64,000 nucleotides of DNA. Source: CAXXOZ01 sp963676435. GTDB taxonomy: Bacteria > Bacillota > Clostridia > Lachnospirales > Lachnospiraceae. Made by a program: the position numbers and the translations under genes. Positions 52,599 through 62,459 of this stretch are shown here, piece after piece. Within the stretch, counting starts at the first letter, position 1, and each line of letters opens with the position of its first letter. A model generated the notes under the pieces. It ran no database searches. It saw nothing but the letters and a program-made list of their open reading frames with translations, and was not told where the DNA came from. The stretch covers positions 1 through 64,000 of the forward strand of contig CAXXOZ010000003.1 in NCBI GenBank assembly GCA_963676435.2. Direction: 5' to 3'.

Positions 52599-55500
52599 AT
52601 GGCTAGAACTATGAAAACTATGGATGGAAATACAGCTGCAGCTCACGTTTCTTATGCTTACTCAGACGTGGCGGCAATCTATCCTATTACTCCTTCATCA
52701 ACAATGGCAGAGTTGGCAGATGATTGGGCTACCCTAGGTAGAAAGAACATATTTGGACAGGAAGTTGCAGTAACTGAGATGCAATCAGAAGCAGGTGCTG
52801 CAGGTGCGGTTCATGGTTCTTTGGTAGCAGGAGCTCTTACAACTACTTTTACAGCTTCTCAGGGGCTATTGTTAATGATACCAAATATGTATAAAATTGC
52901 AGGAGAAAGACTACCAGCAGTTATTGACGTATCAGCTCGTGCATTAGCATCACATGCACTTTCAATTTTTGGAGATCATTCAGATGTTTACGCATGTAGA
53001 CAAACTGGATTTGCTATGATGTGTGCTTCAAGTGTTCAGGAAGTTATGGATATAACACCTGTTTCACACTGTTCAGCTATTGAAGGAAGAATTCCATTCT
53101 TGAATTTCTTTGATGGATTTAGAACATCACATGAATTACAAAAAATCGAAACATGGGATTATGAAGATTTAAAAGACCTGGTTTCAATGGAGGCGGTAGA
53201 TGCATATCGTCAGTCAGCATTAAATCCTAACAATGCATGTCAGAAAGGTTCAGCACAAAATCCAGATATTTTCTTCCAGGTAAGAGAAGCATGTAATCCA
53301 TTTTACGATGCTTTACCAGGTATAGTAGAAGAAAATATGAACAAAGTAAATGCAAAAATAGGTACAGACTACAAATTATTTAACTATCATGGAGCACCAG
53401 ATGCAGAACATATTGTTGTGGCTATGGGTTCAGCTTGTGAGACAATCGAAGAAACAATAGATTACCTTGTTAGCCAAGGTGAAAAAGTTGGTATGATTAA
53501 AGTTAGACTTTACAGACCATTTTCAGCAAAACATTTATTAGATGTTATTCCTGAAACTGTAAAACAAATCAGTGTATTAGATAGAACAAAAGAGCCTGGA
53601 TCATTAGGTGAACCATTATACTTAGATGTTGTTGCAGCATTGAAAGATTCAGCTTTTGACAGTGTGCCTATCTATTCAGGACGTTATGGATTAGGATCAA
53701 AAGATACTAAACCAGAGCAGATAATAGCTGTATTTAGAAATACAGAAAAGAAAAGATTTACAGTTGGTATTGTTGATGATGTTACAAATCTTTCTCTTGA
53801 GATCAAAGAAAAACCAGATACATCACCACAGGTAAACATAAGCTGTAAATTCTGGGGACTTGGTGCTGACGGTACAGTTGGTGCTAATAAAAACTCAATC
53901 AAAATCATTGGAGATAATACAGACATGTATGCTCAGGCATATTTTCACTATGATTCTAAAAAATCAGGTGGTATAACTATATCTCACTTACGTTTTGGTA
54001 AAGAAAAAATTAAATCTACATACTTAATAAACACTGCTAACTTTGTAGCATGTCACAATCCAGCATATGTTAGAAAATATAACATGGTTCAGGATTTAAA
54101 AGAAGGCGGTACATTCCTACTTAACTGTGGATGGGGACTTGCAGAATTAGAAGAAAACCTTCCAGGACAGGCAAAACGTTATATAGCAGAAAATAACATA
54201 AAGTTATATACTATTGATGGTATTAAAATTGGTAGAGAGATTGGACTTGGAGGACGTATAAATACTATTCTTCAGGCGGCATTCTTCAAACTAGCTAATA
54301 TTATACCAGTAGAAGAAGCAGTTTCATTAATGAAAGATGCAGCTAAAAAAGCCTATGGTAAAAAAGGTGATGAAATTGTAAACATGAACTACGCTGCTAT
54401 TGAAAGAGGAGTTCAGGATGTTGTTGAAGTTGAAATCCCAGCTAGCTGGAAAGACGCTAAAGACGAAAAACTTGGTGGTGTAGCTAAAGGAAACAGAGCT
54501 GATGTTGTTGACTTTGTAAACAATATTCAGATTCCTGTTAACAATCAAGAAGGAGACAAATTACCTGTTTCTGCATTTGCAGATTATATAGACGGTTCAA
54601 CTCCATCTGGTTCTTCAGCATTTGAAAAACGTGGAATTGCTGTAAATGTACCAGAATGGCATGCAGAAAACTGTATCCAGTGTAATCAGTGTGCATATGT
54701 ATGTCCACATGCAGTAATTAGACCAGTTGCTATGACTGATGAAGAATTAGCTAACGCTCCTAAATCAGTAAAATCAAAAGCAATGACAGGAATAGATGGA
54801 TTAAACTTTGTTATGACTGTATCAGCACTTGATTGTATGGGATGTGGTTCTTGTGCAACTATCTGTCCAGGAAACAACAAAGCAGATACACTAAAAATGG
54901 TTCCACTAGAAACTCAGTTAGAACAACAAGAATTATTTGACTATGGATTAACTTTAAAAGCTAAACCAGAAGTGGCAAGTAAATTTAAAGAAACATCTGT
55001 TAAAGGAAGTCAGTTTAAACAACCATTACTTGAGTTCTCAGGAGCTTGTGCAGGTTGTGGAGAGACTCCATATGCAAAACTTATGACTCAGTTATTTGGT
55101 GATAGAGCATATATTGCTAATGCAACAGGTTGTTCATCAATCTGGGGTAACTCATCACCTTCAACACCTTATACTGTGAATGCAGAAGGTAAAGGACCAG
55201 CTTGGGATAACTCATTATTCGAAGATAATGCAGAGTTTGGATTTGGTATGAAACTTGCTCAGAATGCATTAAGAAATGGTCTTAAAAACAGAGTACAGGC
55301 TCTTACAGAGTCATGTTGTACAACAGATGAAAGTTTAAAATCAGCTGTAAACGAATATGTTGAAACATTTGATAATGGAGCAACAAATGGTGCGGCAACA
55401 GATAAATTAGTAGCAGCTTTAGAAGCTTGTGGATGTGACGAAGGAAAAGAAATACTAAAACAGAAAGATTTCTTATCCAAAAAATCTCAGTGGATCCTTG

Positions 55501-56135
55501 GTGGAGACGGATGGGCTTACGATATAGGATTCGGTGGATTAGATCATGTAATCGCAAGCGGTCAAGATGTAAACATCTTAGTATTTGATACAGAGGTTTA
55601 TTCTAATACAGGTGGACAGTCTTCAAAAGCGACACCAACTGGAGCTATAGCACAGTTTGCTGCAGGTGGTAAAGATGTTAAGAAGAAAGACCTTGCTCAG
55701 ATAGCTATGAGTTATGGTTATGTATATGTTGCTCAGATTTCACAAGGTGCAGATATGAATCAGTGTATCAAAGCATTTAACGAAGCAGAAAGCTATAACG
55801 GACCATCAATTATTATTGCTTATGCACCATGTATTAACCATGGAATCAAAGGTGGTATGGCAAATGCTCAGAAAGTTGAGAAAAATGCTGTTACTTCAGG
55901 ATACTGGAATCTGTTAAGATTTGATCCAAGACTTAAAGCAGAAGGAAAAAATCCATTAATAATTGATTCTAAAGAACCAACTACAAGTTATCAGGACTTC
56001 TTGAATAATGAAGTACGTTATAGTTCATTATTAAGAAAAGATCCAGAAAAAGCTAAAATATTATTCGAAAAAGCAGAGAAAGAGTCAAAAGAAAGATTCG
56101 AATATTTATCAAAGCTTGCAAAAATGTACGATTAA
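52599..56135 (+). CDS. nifJ: Pyruvate:ferredoxin (flavodoxin) oxidoreductase, single-chain
   Basis: Oxidises pyruvate to acetyl-CoA and CO2 while reducing ferredoxin, the central energy step of anaerobic fermentation. One 1178-aa chain with all domains: domain I (ITPSSTMAELADDWA, ThDP side), CoA-binding and gamma domains (about 260-640), a two-cluster ferredoxin domain (CIQCNQCAYVCPHAV from residue 692; CMGCGSCATICPG from 746), and the C-terminal ThDP domain (CAGCGETPY about 820; GDGWAYDIGFGG about 969; NTGGQSSKATPTG). CAGC and a later PCINHG supply cysteines of the proximal cluster. Own promoter and terminator. Codon use appears cleaner than its neighbours, as expected for a highly expressed gene. 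Confidence 0.97.
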   Translation: MARTMKTMDGNTAAAHVSYAYSDVAAIYPITPSSTMAELADDWATLGRKNIFGQEVAVTEMQSEAGAAGAVHGSLVAGALTTTFTASQGLLLMIPNMYKIAGERLPAVIDVSARALASHALSIFGDHSDVYACRQTGFAMMCASSVQEVMDITPVSHCSAIEGRIPFLNFFDGFRTSHELQKIETWDYEDLKDLVSMEAVDAYRQSALNPNNACQKGSAQNPDIFFQVREACNPFYDALPGIVEENMNKVNAKIGTDYKLFNYHGAPDAEHIVVAMGSACETIEETIDYLVSQGEKVGMIKVRLYRPFSAKHLLDVIPETVKQISVLDRTKEPGSLGEPLYLDVVAALKDSAFDSVPIYSGRYGLGSKDTKPEQIIAVFRNTEKKRFTVGIVDDVTNLSLEIKEKPDTSPQVNISCKFWGLGADGTVGANKNSIKIIGDNTDMYAQAYFHYDSKKSGGITISHLRFGKEKIKSTYLINTANFVACHNPAYVRKYNMVQDLKEGGTFLLNCGWGLAELEENLPGQAKRYIAENNIKLYTIDGIKIGREIGLGGRINTILQAAFFKLANIIPVEEAVSLMKDAAKKAYGKKGDEIVNMNYAAIERGVQDVVEVEIPASWKDAKDEKLGGVAKGNRADVVDFVNNIQIPVNNQEGDKLPVSAFADYIDGSTPSGSSAFEKRGIAVNVPEWHAENCIQCNQCAYVCPHAVIRPVAMTDEELANAPKSVKSKAMTGIDGLNFVMTVSALDCMGCGSCATICPGNNKADTLKMVPLETQLEQQELFDYGLTLKAKPEVASKFKETSVKGSQFKQPLLEFSGACAGCGETPYAKLMTQLFGDRAYIANATGCSSIWGNSSPSTPYTVNAEGKGPAWDNSLFEDNAEFGFGMKLAQNALRNGLKNRVQALTESCCTTDESLKSAVNEYVETFDNGATNGAATDKLVAALEACGCDEGKEILKQKDFLSKKSQWILGGDGWAYDIGFGGLDHVIASGQDVNILVFDTEVYSNTGGQSSKATPTGAIAQFAAGGKDVKKKDLAQIAMSYGYVYVAQISQGADMNQCIKAFNEAESYNGPSIIIAYAPCINHGIKGGMANAQKVEKNAVTSGYWNLLRFDPRLKAEGKNPLIIDSKEPTTSYQDFLNNEVRYSSLLRKDPEKAKILFEKAEKESKERFEYLSKLAKMYD

Positions 56136-56158
56136 TTATATAATATATAAAGTTTAAA

Positions 56159-56196
56159 TAAGACTGACTCTAATTAGAGTCAGTCTTATAATTTTA
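56159..56196 (+). terminator. Intrinsic terminator after the PFOR gene
   Basis: Twelve-base-pair perfect stem TAAGACTGACTC / GAGTCAGTCTTA with a TAATTA loop, then TAATTTTAT. Confidence 0.88.
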
Positions 56197-56216
56197 TAAT
56201 AAAAAAGAGGCGGAAA

Positions 56217-58304
56217 ATGTTTATGAATTTTATTAAATTGATGTTGGGGAAGATCAAGTTACTTTCTAAAAAAGTATGGGAAATGTTCATAAATATATTT
56301 AAAGATAAGCATAACAGAAAAACATTATTGACTTACATACTTGTTCCTATTTTTTTGGAACTAATAATTGAATCCTTTGGAAGCGAAAAACTATTAGGTG
56401 GTTTGAATTTTTTAGCAAACTATCCAGTAGCATTTTTTTGTAACACAATGATTATACTATCGACATTATGTATTTCATTGTTCTTCAAAAAAAGAGTATT
56501 CTTTTTAAGTTTGATTTCATTTATTTGGTTGGTTTTAGGATTTTGTAACTTTGTTTTATTAACTAAGAGGGTTACACCATTTACAGCTACTGACATTTTG
56601 CTTTGGAAACCGGCAATAAAGGTGGTTACAAAATATTATAGTATGTTTGTAATTGGTACTGTTATAGGCATAATCGTACTGATTATAGCAGGAATAGTTT
56701 TACTAGGAATAAAATCACCAAAAGTAAAATATAAAATTAAATATGTTAAAAATCTTATTATTACTGCTGTGATTGTAGCTGCAACTTTTGGCTCAATGAA
56801 TTTAGCTATAAAAGCGGATTATTTAAAGGTTACATTTGATAATATCGCAAATGCTTTTTTACAACAGGGATTTCCTTACTGTTTTGCAAATAGTGTGGTA
56901 AATACAGGGGTAAGAAAACCAAATGACTATTCTTCTGATAATATGACAGTCTTATTAGAAGAGATAACAGGACAACAACATATTACAGGTCCTTTAGAAG
57001 GGGTTATGCCAAATGTAGTTTTTGTCCAGCTTGAATCATTTTTTGATGTGGATAGATTGATGAATCTAGAACTTTCAGAAAATCCAATACCAAACTTTAC
57101 TAAATTAAGGGAAGACTGGGCTTCAGGTATGTTTAGTATACCTACCGTTGGTGCGGGTACAGCTAACACTGAATTTGAAGTTCTTACAGGGATGAATATT
57201 GATGATTTCGGACCAGGTGAATATCCTTATAAAACAGTTTTGCAATCAACGACATGTGAAAGTATTGCATATAACTTAAGTGAAGTAGGGTATGCAACTC
57301 ATGCTATTCATAATAATGATGGTACTTTTTACCAAAGGCATTCAGTATATACAAGACTAGGATTTGATACATTTACTTCAATAGAGTATATGAATATTGA
57401 TGGCAGGTATACATATAGAGGATGGGCTACAGATGAGGTACTAACTGAAGAAATTATGAAATGTCTTGAATCTACTGAAGAAAAGGATTTTGTTTTTACA
57501 GTTTCAGTTGAAGGACACGGTAGTTATCCAACATATAATGTTCTTGAAGACCCAGAAGTTGAATTGATTGAATATGATGGAGATGCAGATGAAGATTCAG
57601 TAGAATACTATGTAAATCTACTAAGAGGTATGGATAATTTTATCGGCGATTTAGTTGAAACCATCAGCAACATTGATGAAAATACGATTGTGGTATTTTT
57701 TGGTGACCATCTTCCTAGTTTAGATGTTAAAAATGAACAATTATCGATAGGAAATACACTTCAGACTGAATATGTTATATGGAATAATTTTGGATATAAT
57801 ACAGAAGATGAAGATATTGAAGCATATCAGTTATCATCAAAAATTTGTGAAATAATAGGTGTTGATAATGGTTTTGTTAATAAATATCATCAGCAAAACA
57901 GGTATTTAGATACATATCTTTCAGGCTTACAAAACCTTGAGTATGATATATGGGAAGGTAAAAAGTATATTTATGGTGGGACCAACCCATATATAGCTAC
58001 GGATATGAAAATGGGTGTTTATGATGTAGTGATTAATGATGTATTTGTACAGACGGCTGAAGGTATAGATACTGATGAAGATTCATGTGAACCTGTTATC
58101 ATAAAAGGAGAAAATTTTACAGAGTTTAGTGTTGTATATGTAAACGATGTAAAGATTGACAAAGGTAAAACAAAATATCTAGATAAAAATACTATTCAAG
58201 TTAATTGCGATACATTAAACTATGGAGATATCTTTAAGATAGCTCAAGCTGGGGATGATAATATTGTTCTTAGTTATACGAAAGAGTATGTTTATAAACA
58301 ATAA
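56217..58304 (+). CDS. LtaS-like phosphoglycerol transferase/sulfatase-fold membrane protein
   Basis: Membrane enzyme (695 aa) of the lipoteichoic-acid-synthase group, which transfers phosphoglycerol to a lipid-linked polymer outside the cell. Five TM helices lie in residues 35-215, then the extracellular alkaline-phosphatase-fold domain. Active-site residues of LtaS are matched: Glu273 (VQLESFF), nucleophile Thr315 (GAGTANTEFE), His434 (VEGHGSYP), Asp497-His498 (FFGDHLPS). The C-terminal 110 residues beyond the enzyme domain (VIIKGENFTEFSVVYVNDVKI...) resemble an IPT/TIG beta fold, unusual for LtaS. Polymer and donor are not readable. ATG 56217 has GAGGCGG upstream. Likely co-transcribed with the phosphoesterase. 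Confidence 0.87.
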   Translation: MFMNFIKLMLGKIKLLSKKVWEMFINIFKDKHNRKTLLTYILVPIFLELIIESFGSEKLLGGLNFLANYPVAFFCNTMIILSTLCISLFFKKRVFFLSLISFIWLVLGFCNFVLLTKRVTPFTATDILLWKPAIKVVTKYYSMFVIGTVIGIIVLIIAGIVLLGIKSPKVKYKIKYVKNLIITAVIVAATFGSMNLAIKADYLKVTFDNIANAFLQQGFPYCFANSVVNTGVRKPNDYSSDNMTVLLEEITGQQHITGPLEGVMPNVVFVQLESFFDVDRLMNLELSENPIPNFTKLREDWASGMFSIPTVGAGTANTEFEVLTGMNIDDFGPGEYPYKTVLQSTTCESIAYNLSEVGYATHAIHNNDGTFYQRHSVYTRLGFDTFTSIEYMNIDGRYTYRGWATDEVLTEEIMKCLESTEEKDFVFTVSVEGHGSYPTYNVLEDPEVELIEYDGDADEDSVEYYVNLLRGMDNFIGDLVETISNIDENTIVVFFGDHLPSLDVKNEQLSIGNTLQTEYVIWNNFGYNTEDEDIEAYQLSSKICEIIGVDNGFVNKYHQQNRYLDTYLSGLQNLEYDIWEGKKYIYGGTNPYIATDMKMGVYDVVINDVFVQTAEGIDTDEDSCEPVIIKGENFTEFSVVYVNDVKIDKGKTKYLDKNTIQVNCDTLNYGDIFKIAQAGDDNIVLSYTKEYVYKQ

Positions 58305-58323
58305 TAAATAAAGGATTTATTTA

Positions 58324-59142
58324 ATGTATATTTTTATAATAATTGCAGTTATAATTTTAATCGTAGTAGTAATTAGTTTAATAGAAATTAATAGTTTTAA
58401 AACTACGCACTTTACTGTTGAAAATCCAAAGGTAAAGAAAACATTTAAGATTGCTTTTATTTCGGATTTGCACAATAGAAAATATGACTTAGAAAATCAA
58501 AAAATATATGGAGCCATAGATAATATGGCTCCAAATGTTGTTCTGATTGGTGGCGATATGATTGTTAGAGGGGAAAAACCTTTATATGAAAACGCACTTA
58601 ATTTAATCAAAAAGCTTTCTGAAAAATATAAAGTGATATATGTTAATGGCAATCATGAGCAAAAAATGGAAGGTCAGATTAATGATTATTATTCTGAGCT
58701 TGAAAAAGCAGGTGTTATTTTATTAAAAAATTCCTGTTATAAAATTGAAAATATTAATTTTTTTGGCTTAGAGATAGACCTTTCATATTATTCGAAATTT
58801 AGAAATATAAAAATGGATAACAATTATATTGAAGAAAATTTGGGTTTAGCACCAAGAAATGAACTAAATTTACTGATAGCCCATAACCCTTCGTACTTTC
58901 CTCAGTATGCAAATTGGGGAGCAGACATAGTTATGTCTGGGCATGTTCATGGTGGGATGATTAGACTTCCTTTAATAGGAGGATTGTTGTCATCTCAGGG
59001 TATACTTTTTCCTAAATATTCATCAGGTCTTTATAAATATGGGCAAGCAAAACTTATTGTAAGCAGAGGTTTAGGCTCTCATACAGTGAATGTTAGAGTG
59101 AATAACAAACCGGAAATAGTTTGTGTTGAAATAGTTACATAG
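58324..59142 (+). CDS. Membrane-anchored metallophosphoesterase (YkuE/YaeI-like)
   Basis: Calcineurin-like phosphoesterase of 272 aa with an N-terminal TM helix (about 3-21). All metal motifs are present: SDLH (about residue 49), GGDM, GNHE, AHNP and GHVHGG. Homologues such as YaeI act on UDP-sugar lipids or other phosphodiesters at the membrane; the substrate here is unknown. It starts 19 bases after the LtaS-like gene, so a joint role in envelope polymer or lipid turnover is plausible but inferred. Confidence 0.88.
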   Translation: MYIFIIIAVIILIVVVISLIEINSFKTTHFTVENPKVKKTFKIAFISDLHNRKYDLENQKIYGAIDNMAPNVVLIGGDMIVRGEKPLYENALNLIKKLSEKYKVIYVNGNHEQKMEGQINDYYSELEKAGVILLKNSCYKIENINFFGLEIDLSYYSKFRNIKMDNNYIEENLGLAPRNELNLLIAHNPSYFPQYANWGADIVMSGHVHGGMIRLPLIGGLLSSQGILFPKYSSGLYKYGQAKLIVSRGLGSHTVNVRVNNKPEIVCVEIVT

Positions 59143-59182
59143 TTTATGTAAAATAAATTATAGATATAATAAAAAAGGAAGC

Positions 59183-59935
59183 GTGAAAAATTTGAATTTA
59201 TCGTTTAGGTTACAGACATTTGAGGGACCATTAGATCTCTTATTGCATCTTATTGAAAAAAATAAAGTCAATATATATGATATTCCAATTGCCGAAATTA
59301 CAAATCAATATTTAGAATATGTTGAATCTATGGAAACGGAAGATCTAGATTTAGTTAGTGAATTTTTAGTTATGGCAGCCACATTGATAGATATAAAATC
59401 AAGAATGCTGTTACCGAAACAGGTAAATGAAGAAGGCGAAGAAGAAGACCCTAGGGCAGAACTTGTTGAAAAACTTTTAGAGTATAAATTATATAAATAT
59501 ATTTCATATGAATTAAAAGACAAACAAATTGAAGCTGTTAGATCTGTATACAAAAAACCTACTATCCCAGATGAAGTATTAGAATATGAAGCACCAGTGA
59601 ATTTAAGTGAATTAATAGGGGATTTAACTCTAAACAAATTAAATGAAATTTTTTCTCAGGTAATAAAAAAACAGGGCGAAAAAGTGGATGAAATGAGAAG
59701 TAGATTTGGTAAAATAGAAAAAGATGAGGTAAGTACAGCAGATAAGATAGACCACATTCTAAAACATACAAAAGAAAAGAAGAGTTTTAGTTTTAAAAAC
59801 CTTTTGTTAAATCAATGCAGTAAAATACATGTTATCGTTACCTTTCTAGCGATTCTTGAGTTGATTAAAACAGGAAAAATAAGTATTAAGCAGGACAATA
59901 TTTTTGATGATATTATAATTAGCGGTTTAGAATAA
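59183..59935 (+). CDS. scpA: Segregation and condensation protein A
   Basis: Kleisin of the bacterial SMC condensin; bridges SMC heads with ScpB. N-terminal motif FEGPLDLLLHLIEKNKVNIYDI, ITNQYLEYVESM and MAATLIDIKSRMLLPK; C-terminal winged helix VTFLAILELIKTGKISIKQD. 250 aa. GTG start at 59183 with AAAGGAA; a TTG three codons later is spaced too far. TATAAT at 59165 may be a local -10. Confidence 0.95.
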   Translation: MKNLNLSFRLQTFEGPLDLLLHLIEKNKVNIYDIPIAEITNQYLEYVESMETEDLDLVSEFLVMAATLIDIKSRMLLPKQVNEEGEEEDPRAELVEKLLEYKLYKYISYELKDKQIEAVRSVYKKPTIPDEVLEYEAPVNLSELIGDLTLNKLNEIFSQVIKKQGEKVDEMRSRFGKIEKDEVSTADKIDHILKHTKEKKSFSFKNLLLNQCSKIHVIVTFLAILELIKTGKISIKQDNIFDDIIISGLE

Positions 59936-59966
59936 ATGAGATTACATTGAATGGAGAGACATTAAG

Positions 59967-60536
59967 TTGGAAATAGAAAAAATAGAATCAATAATTGAAG
60001 CTGTTTTATTTACAATGGGTGAAGCGGTAGAATTAAAAAAAATAGCCTTAGCAATAAATCATGATGAAAAAACTACTAGAAAATTAGTTCATAATTATAT
60101 GGATAAATATAATACAACTGAAAGAGGAATTAAAATTATAGAGATTGAAAACTCTTTTCAAATGTGTACTAAACCAGAAATGTATGAATATCTAATAAAT
60201 GTAGTTTCTATGCCAAAAAAACATGAGCTTACTGAAGTTGTATTAGAGACTTTGTCTATAATAGCTTATAAACAACCGGTAACAAGAGTAGAAATAGAAA
60301 AAATAAGAGGTGTTAAATCAGATCATGCTGTTAACAAGCTTATTGAATATAATCTTATTGAAGAGGTAGGGAGGTTAGAAGCTCCAGGAAGGCCGTTGCT
60401 ATTTGGTACTACAGAGGAGTTTTTAAGACAGTTTGGAATTAAAAGTATAGATGAATTACCTACAATAAATCCAGAAAATTTAGAAGAATTTAAAAATCAG
60501 GCTCAGGAAGAAGTCCAGCTAAAACTGGATATATAA
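59967..60536 (+). CDS. scpB: Segregation and condensation protein B
   Basis: Tandem winged-helix partner of ScpA in the SMC complex. Matches: IESIIEAVLFTMGEAV, LTEVVLETLSIIAYKQPVTR, IRGVKSDHAVNKLIEYNLI and GRPLLFGTTEEFLRQFG. 189 aa. TTG start with GGAGAG eight bases upstream. 31 bases after scpA and ten before the flavoprotein gene. Confidence 0.95.
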   Translation: MEIEKIESIIEAVLFTMGEAVELKKIALAINHDEKTTRKLVHNYMDKYNTTERGIKIIEIENSFQMCTKPEMYEYLINVVSMPKKHELTEVVLETLSIIAYKQPVTRVEIEKIRGVKSDHAVNKLIEYNLIEEVGRLEAPGRPLLFGTTEEFLRQFGIKSIDELPTINPENLEEFKNQAQEEVQLKLDI

Positions 60537-60545
60537 GGAATAATA

Positions 60546-61769
60546 ATGAGTAAAATTTTAATAATCGGTGGTGGAGCAGCTGGGATGATGGCGGCTATTA
60601 CTGCCAAAGCAAATGGAAACGAAGTACATATTTTTGAAAGAAACGAAAAACTAGGTAAGAAAATCTATATAACGGGCAAAGGGCGATGTAATGTTACAAA
60701 TAATGTTGTGCCAGAGGACTTTTTTGAAAATATAATAACTAATAAAAAATTTTTATATAGTTCTATTTATACATTTTCTCCACAACAAACTATGGATTTT
60801 TTTGAGAAAATAGGACTTAATCTAAAAACGGAAAGAGGGAACAGAGTGTTTCCGAACTCAGACAAGTCGTCAGATGTAATAAAGGCACTTGAAAATCATT
60901 TAAAGAAAATAGGTGTAAACATACATCTGAATATAAAAGTAAATAAAATACATGTTGAATCAGGAAAATTTGCAGGTGTATACTTAGAAAATGATGTATA
61001 TGAAAAAGGAGACTCACTAATTATTGCAACAGGTGGTTTTTCATATCAGGCTACAGGTTCAACAGGAGATGGCTATAAGTTTGCAAAACAGGCAGGGCAT
61101 AAAATAATAGAAACGCAACCCGCTTTAGTTCCGCTAAACACTAATGATAAAGAAATTTATGAACTACAGGGATTGTCACTAAAAAACGTGAAAGCAGATT
61201 TGTATTCAGGAGATAATTTACTATATAGTGATTTTGGTGAAATGCTTTTTACTCACTTTGGAATTAGTGGTCCGTTAGTTTTAAGCGCAAGTAGCTTTTT
61301 GAAAAAAGAAAATAAGAATTTAAAATTTAGCATAGATTTAAAACCTGCTTTAAACAGTGATCAACTTGACAAGAGAATACTAAGGGATTTTCAGGAAAAT
61401 ATAAATAAATCCTTTAAAAATTCTATTGATAAGCTTCTACCAAAGAAGATTATACCTATTATTATAAAAAGATCAGGTATAAACCCTGAAAAAAAAGTGA
61501 ATGAAATAACAAAACAAGAAAGAAATAGACTTGTTGAAACTATAAAAAAGTTTGAAATTAAAATAACTGGAAAAAGGGACTTTAATGAAGCTATTATTAC
61601 TAAAGGCGGTGTTGATGTAAAACAAGTGAATCCTAAGACATTAGAATCAAAATTGATTAAAGGTGTTTATTTTGCAGGTGAAGTACTTGATATAGATGCA
61701 TTAACAGGAGGATTTAATCTTCAACTAGCTTGGTCTACAGGATATTTAGCAGGTCTAAGTGTAAATTAA
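60546..61769 (+). CDS. BaiN/RdsA-like NAD(P)/FAD-dependent oxidoreductase (HI0933 family)
   Basis: Flavoprotein of 407 aa. FAD Rossmann motif ILIIGGGAAGMMAA at residues 4-17, then KLGKKIYITGKGRCNVTNN, TERGNRVFPNSDKSSDV, ATGGFSYQATGSTGDGY and the closing second FAD contact GVYFAGEVLDIDALTGGFN. The family includes bile-acid BaiN, but most members are of unknown substrate. Its place just before cmk is common in Clostridia. Nothing here indicates the substrate. Confidence 0.9.
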   Translation: MSKILIIGGGAAGMMAAITAKANGNEVHIFERNEKLGKKIYITGKGRCNVTNNVVPEDFFENIITNKKFLYSSIYTFSPQQTMDFFEKIGLNLKTERGNRVFPNSDKSSDVIKALENHLKKIGVNIHLNIKVNKIHVESGKFAGVYLENDVYEKGDSLIIATGGFSYQATGSTGDGYKFAKQAGHKIIETQPALVPLNTNDKEIYELQGLSLKNVKADLYSGDNLLYSDFGEMLFTHFGISGPLVLSASSFLKKENKNLKFSIDLKPALNSDQLDKRILRDFQENINKSFKNSIDKLLPKKIIPIIIKRSGINPEKKVNEITKQERNRLVETIKKFEIKITGKRDFNEAIITKGGVDVKQVNPKTLESKLIKGVYFAGEVLDIDALTGGFNLQLAWSTGYLAGLSVN

Positions 61770-61785
61770 TAAAGAGAGGTATTTT

Positions 61786-62457
61786 ATGATTAGTGTGGCA
61801 ATTGACGGTCCAGCAGGTGCAGGTAAAAGTACTGTTGCTAAAGAGGTTGCAAAAAAATTAGAATTTATTTATGTTGATACAGGAGCTATGTACAGAACTC
61901 TTGCATTAGCTTGTATAAGGGAAAACATTCCATCTGAAGAAGAATCTAAAATTGTTGAAGTTTGTAAAAAGAGTAAAGTAGAATTAAAATATATGAACGG
62001 AAATCAGATTATGTTTTTAGATGGTGAGGATGTAAGTAGTCAAATAAGAACTGAAAAAGTCAGTTCAATGACTTCGATAATATCTTCTTATGAAGAAGTT
62101 AGAAGTGTCTTAATTAATTTACAGAGAGAATTAGCTGCTAAAAACAATGTAATCATGGACGGCAGAGATATTGGGACTTTTGTGCTTCCAAATGCGGATT
62201 TGAAAATATATTTAACAGCCAGCTCAAAAGAAAGAGCAAGAAGAAGATATAATCAATTAAAAGAAGCAGGTACTTTAACTTCTACAATTGAAAAAATAGA
62301 AGAAGAAATTATTGAAAGAGATAATAGAGATATGAATAGAAAAGCTGCACCTTTAAAAAGGGCAGAGGATGCAAAATATTTTGATACTTCTGATATTACA
62401 CAAGAAGAGGTTGTTGATAAGTTGACTTTTATGATAGAAGAAAAGATAAAGGAATAA
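61786..62457 (+). CDS. cmk: (d)CMP kinase
   Basis: Phosphorylates CMP and dCMP. P-loop IDGPAGAGKSTVAKEVA (residues about 6-22), DTGAMYRTLAL, VIMDGRDIGTFVLPNADLKI (CMP-binding) and RDNRDMNRKAAPLKRAEDA. 223 aa. AGAGG precedes ATG. Two bases separate it from ispH; cmk-ispH-S1 is the standard clostridial order. Confidence 0.97.
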   Translation: MISVAIDGPAGAGKSTVAKEVAKKLEFIYVDTGAMYRTLALACIRENIPSEEESKIVEVCKKSKVELKYMNGNQIMFLDGEDVSSQIRTEKVSSMTSIISSYEEVRSVLINLQRELAAKNNVIMDGRDIGTFVLPNADLKIYLTASSKERARRRYNQLKEAGTLTSTIEKIEEEIIERDNRDMNRKAAPLKRAEDAKYFDTSDITQEEVVDKLTFMIEEKIKE

Positions 62458-62459
62458 AT

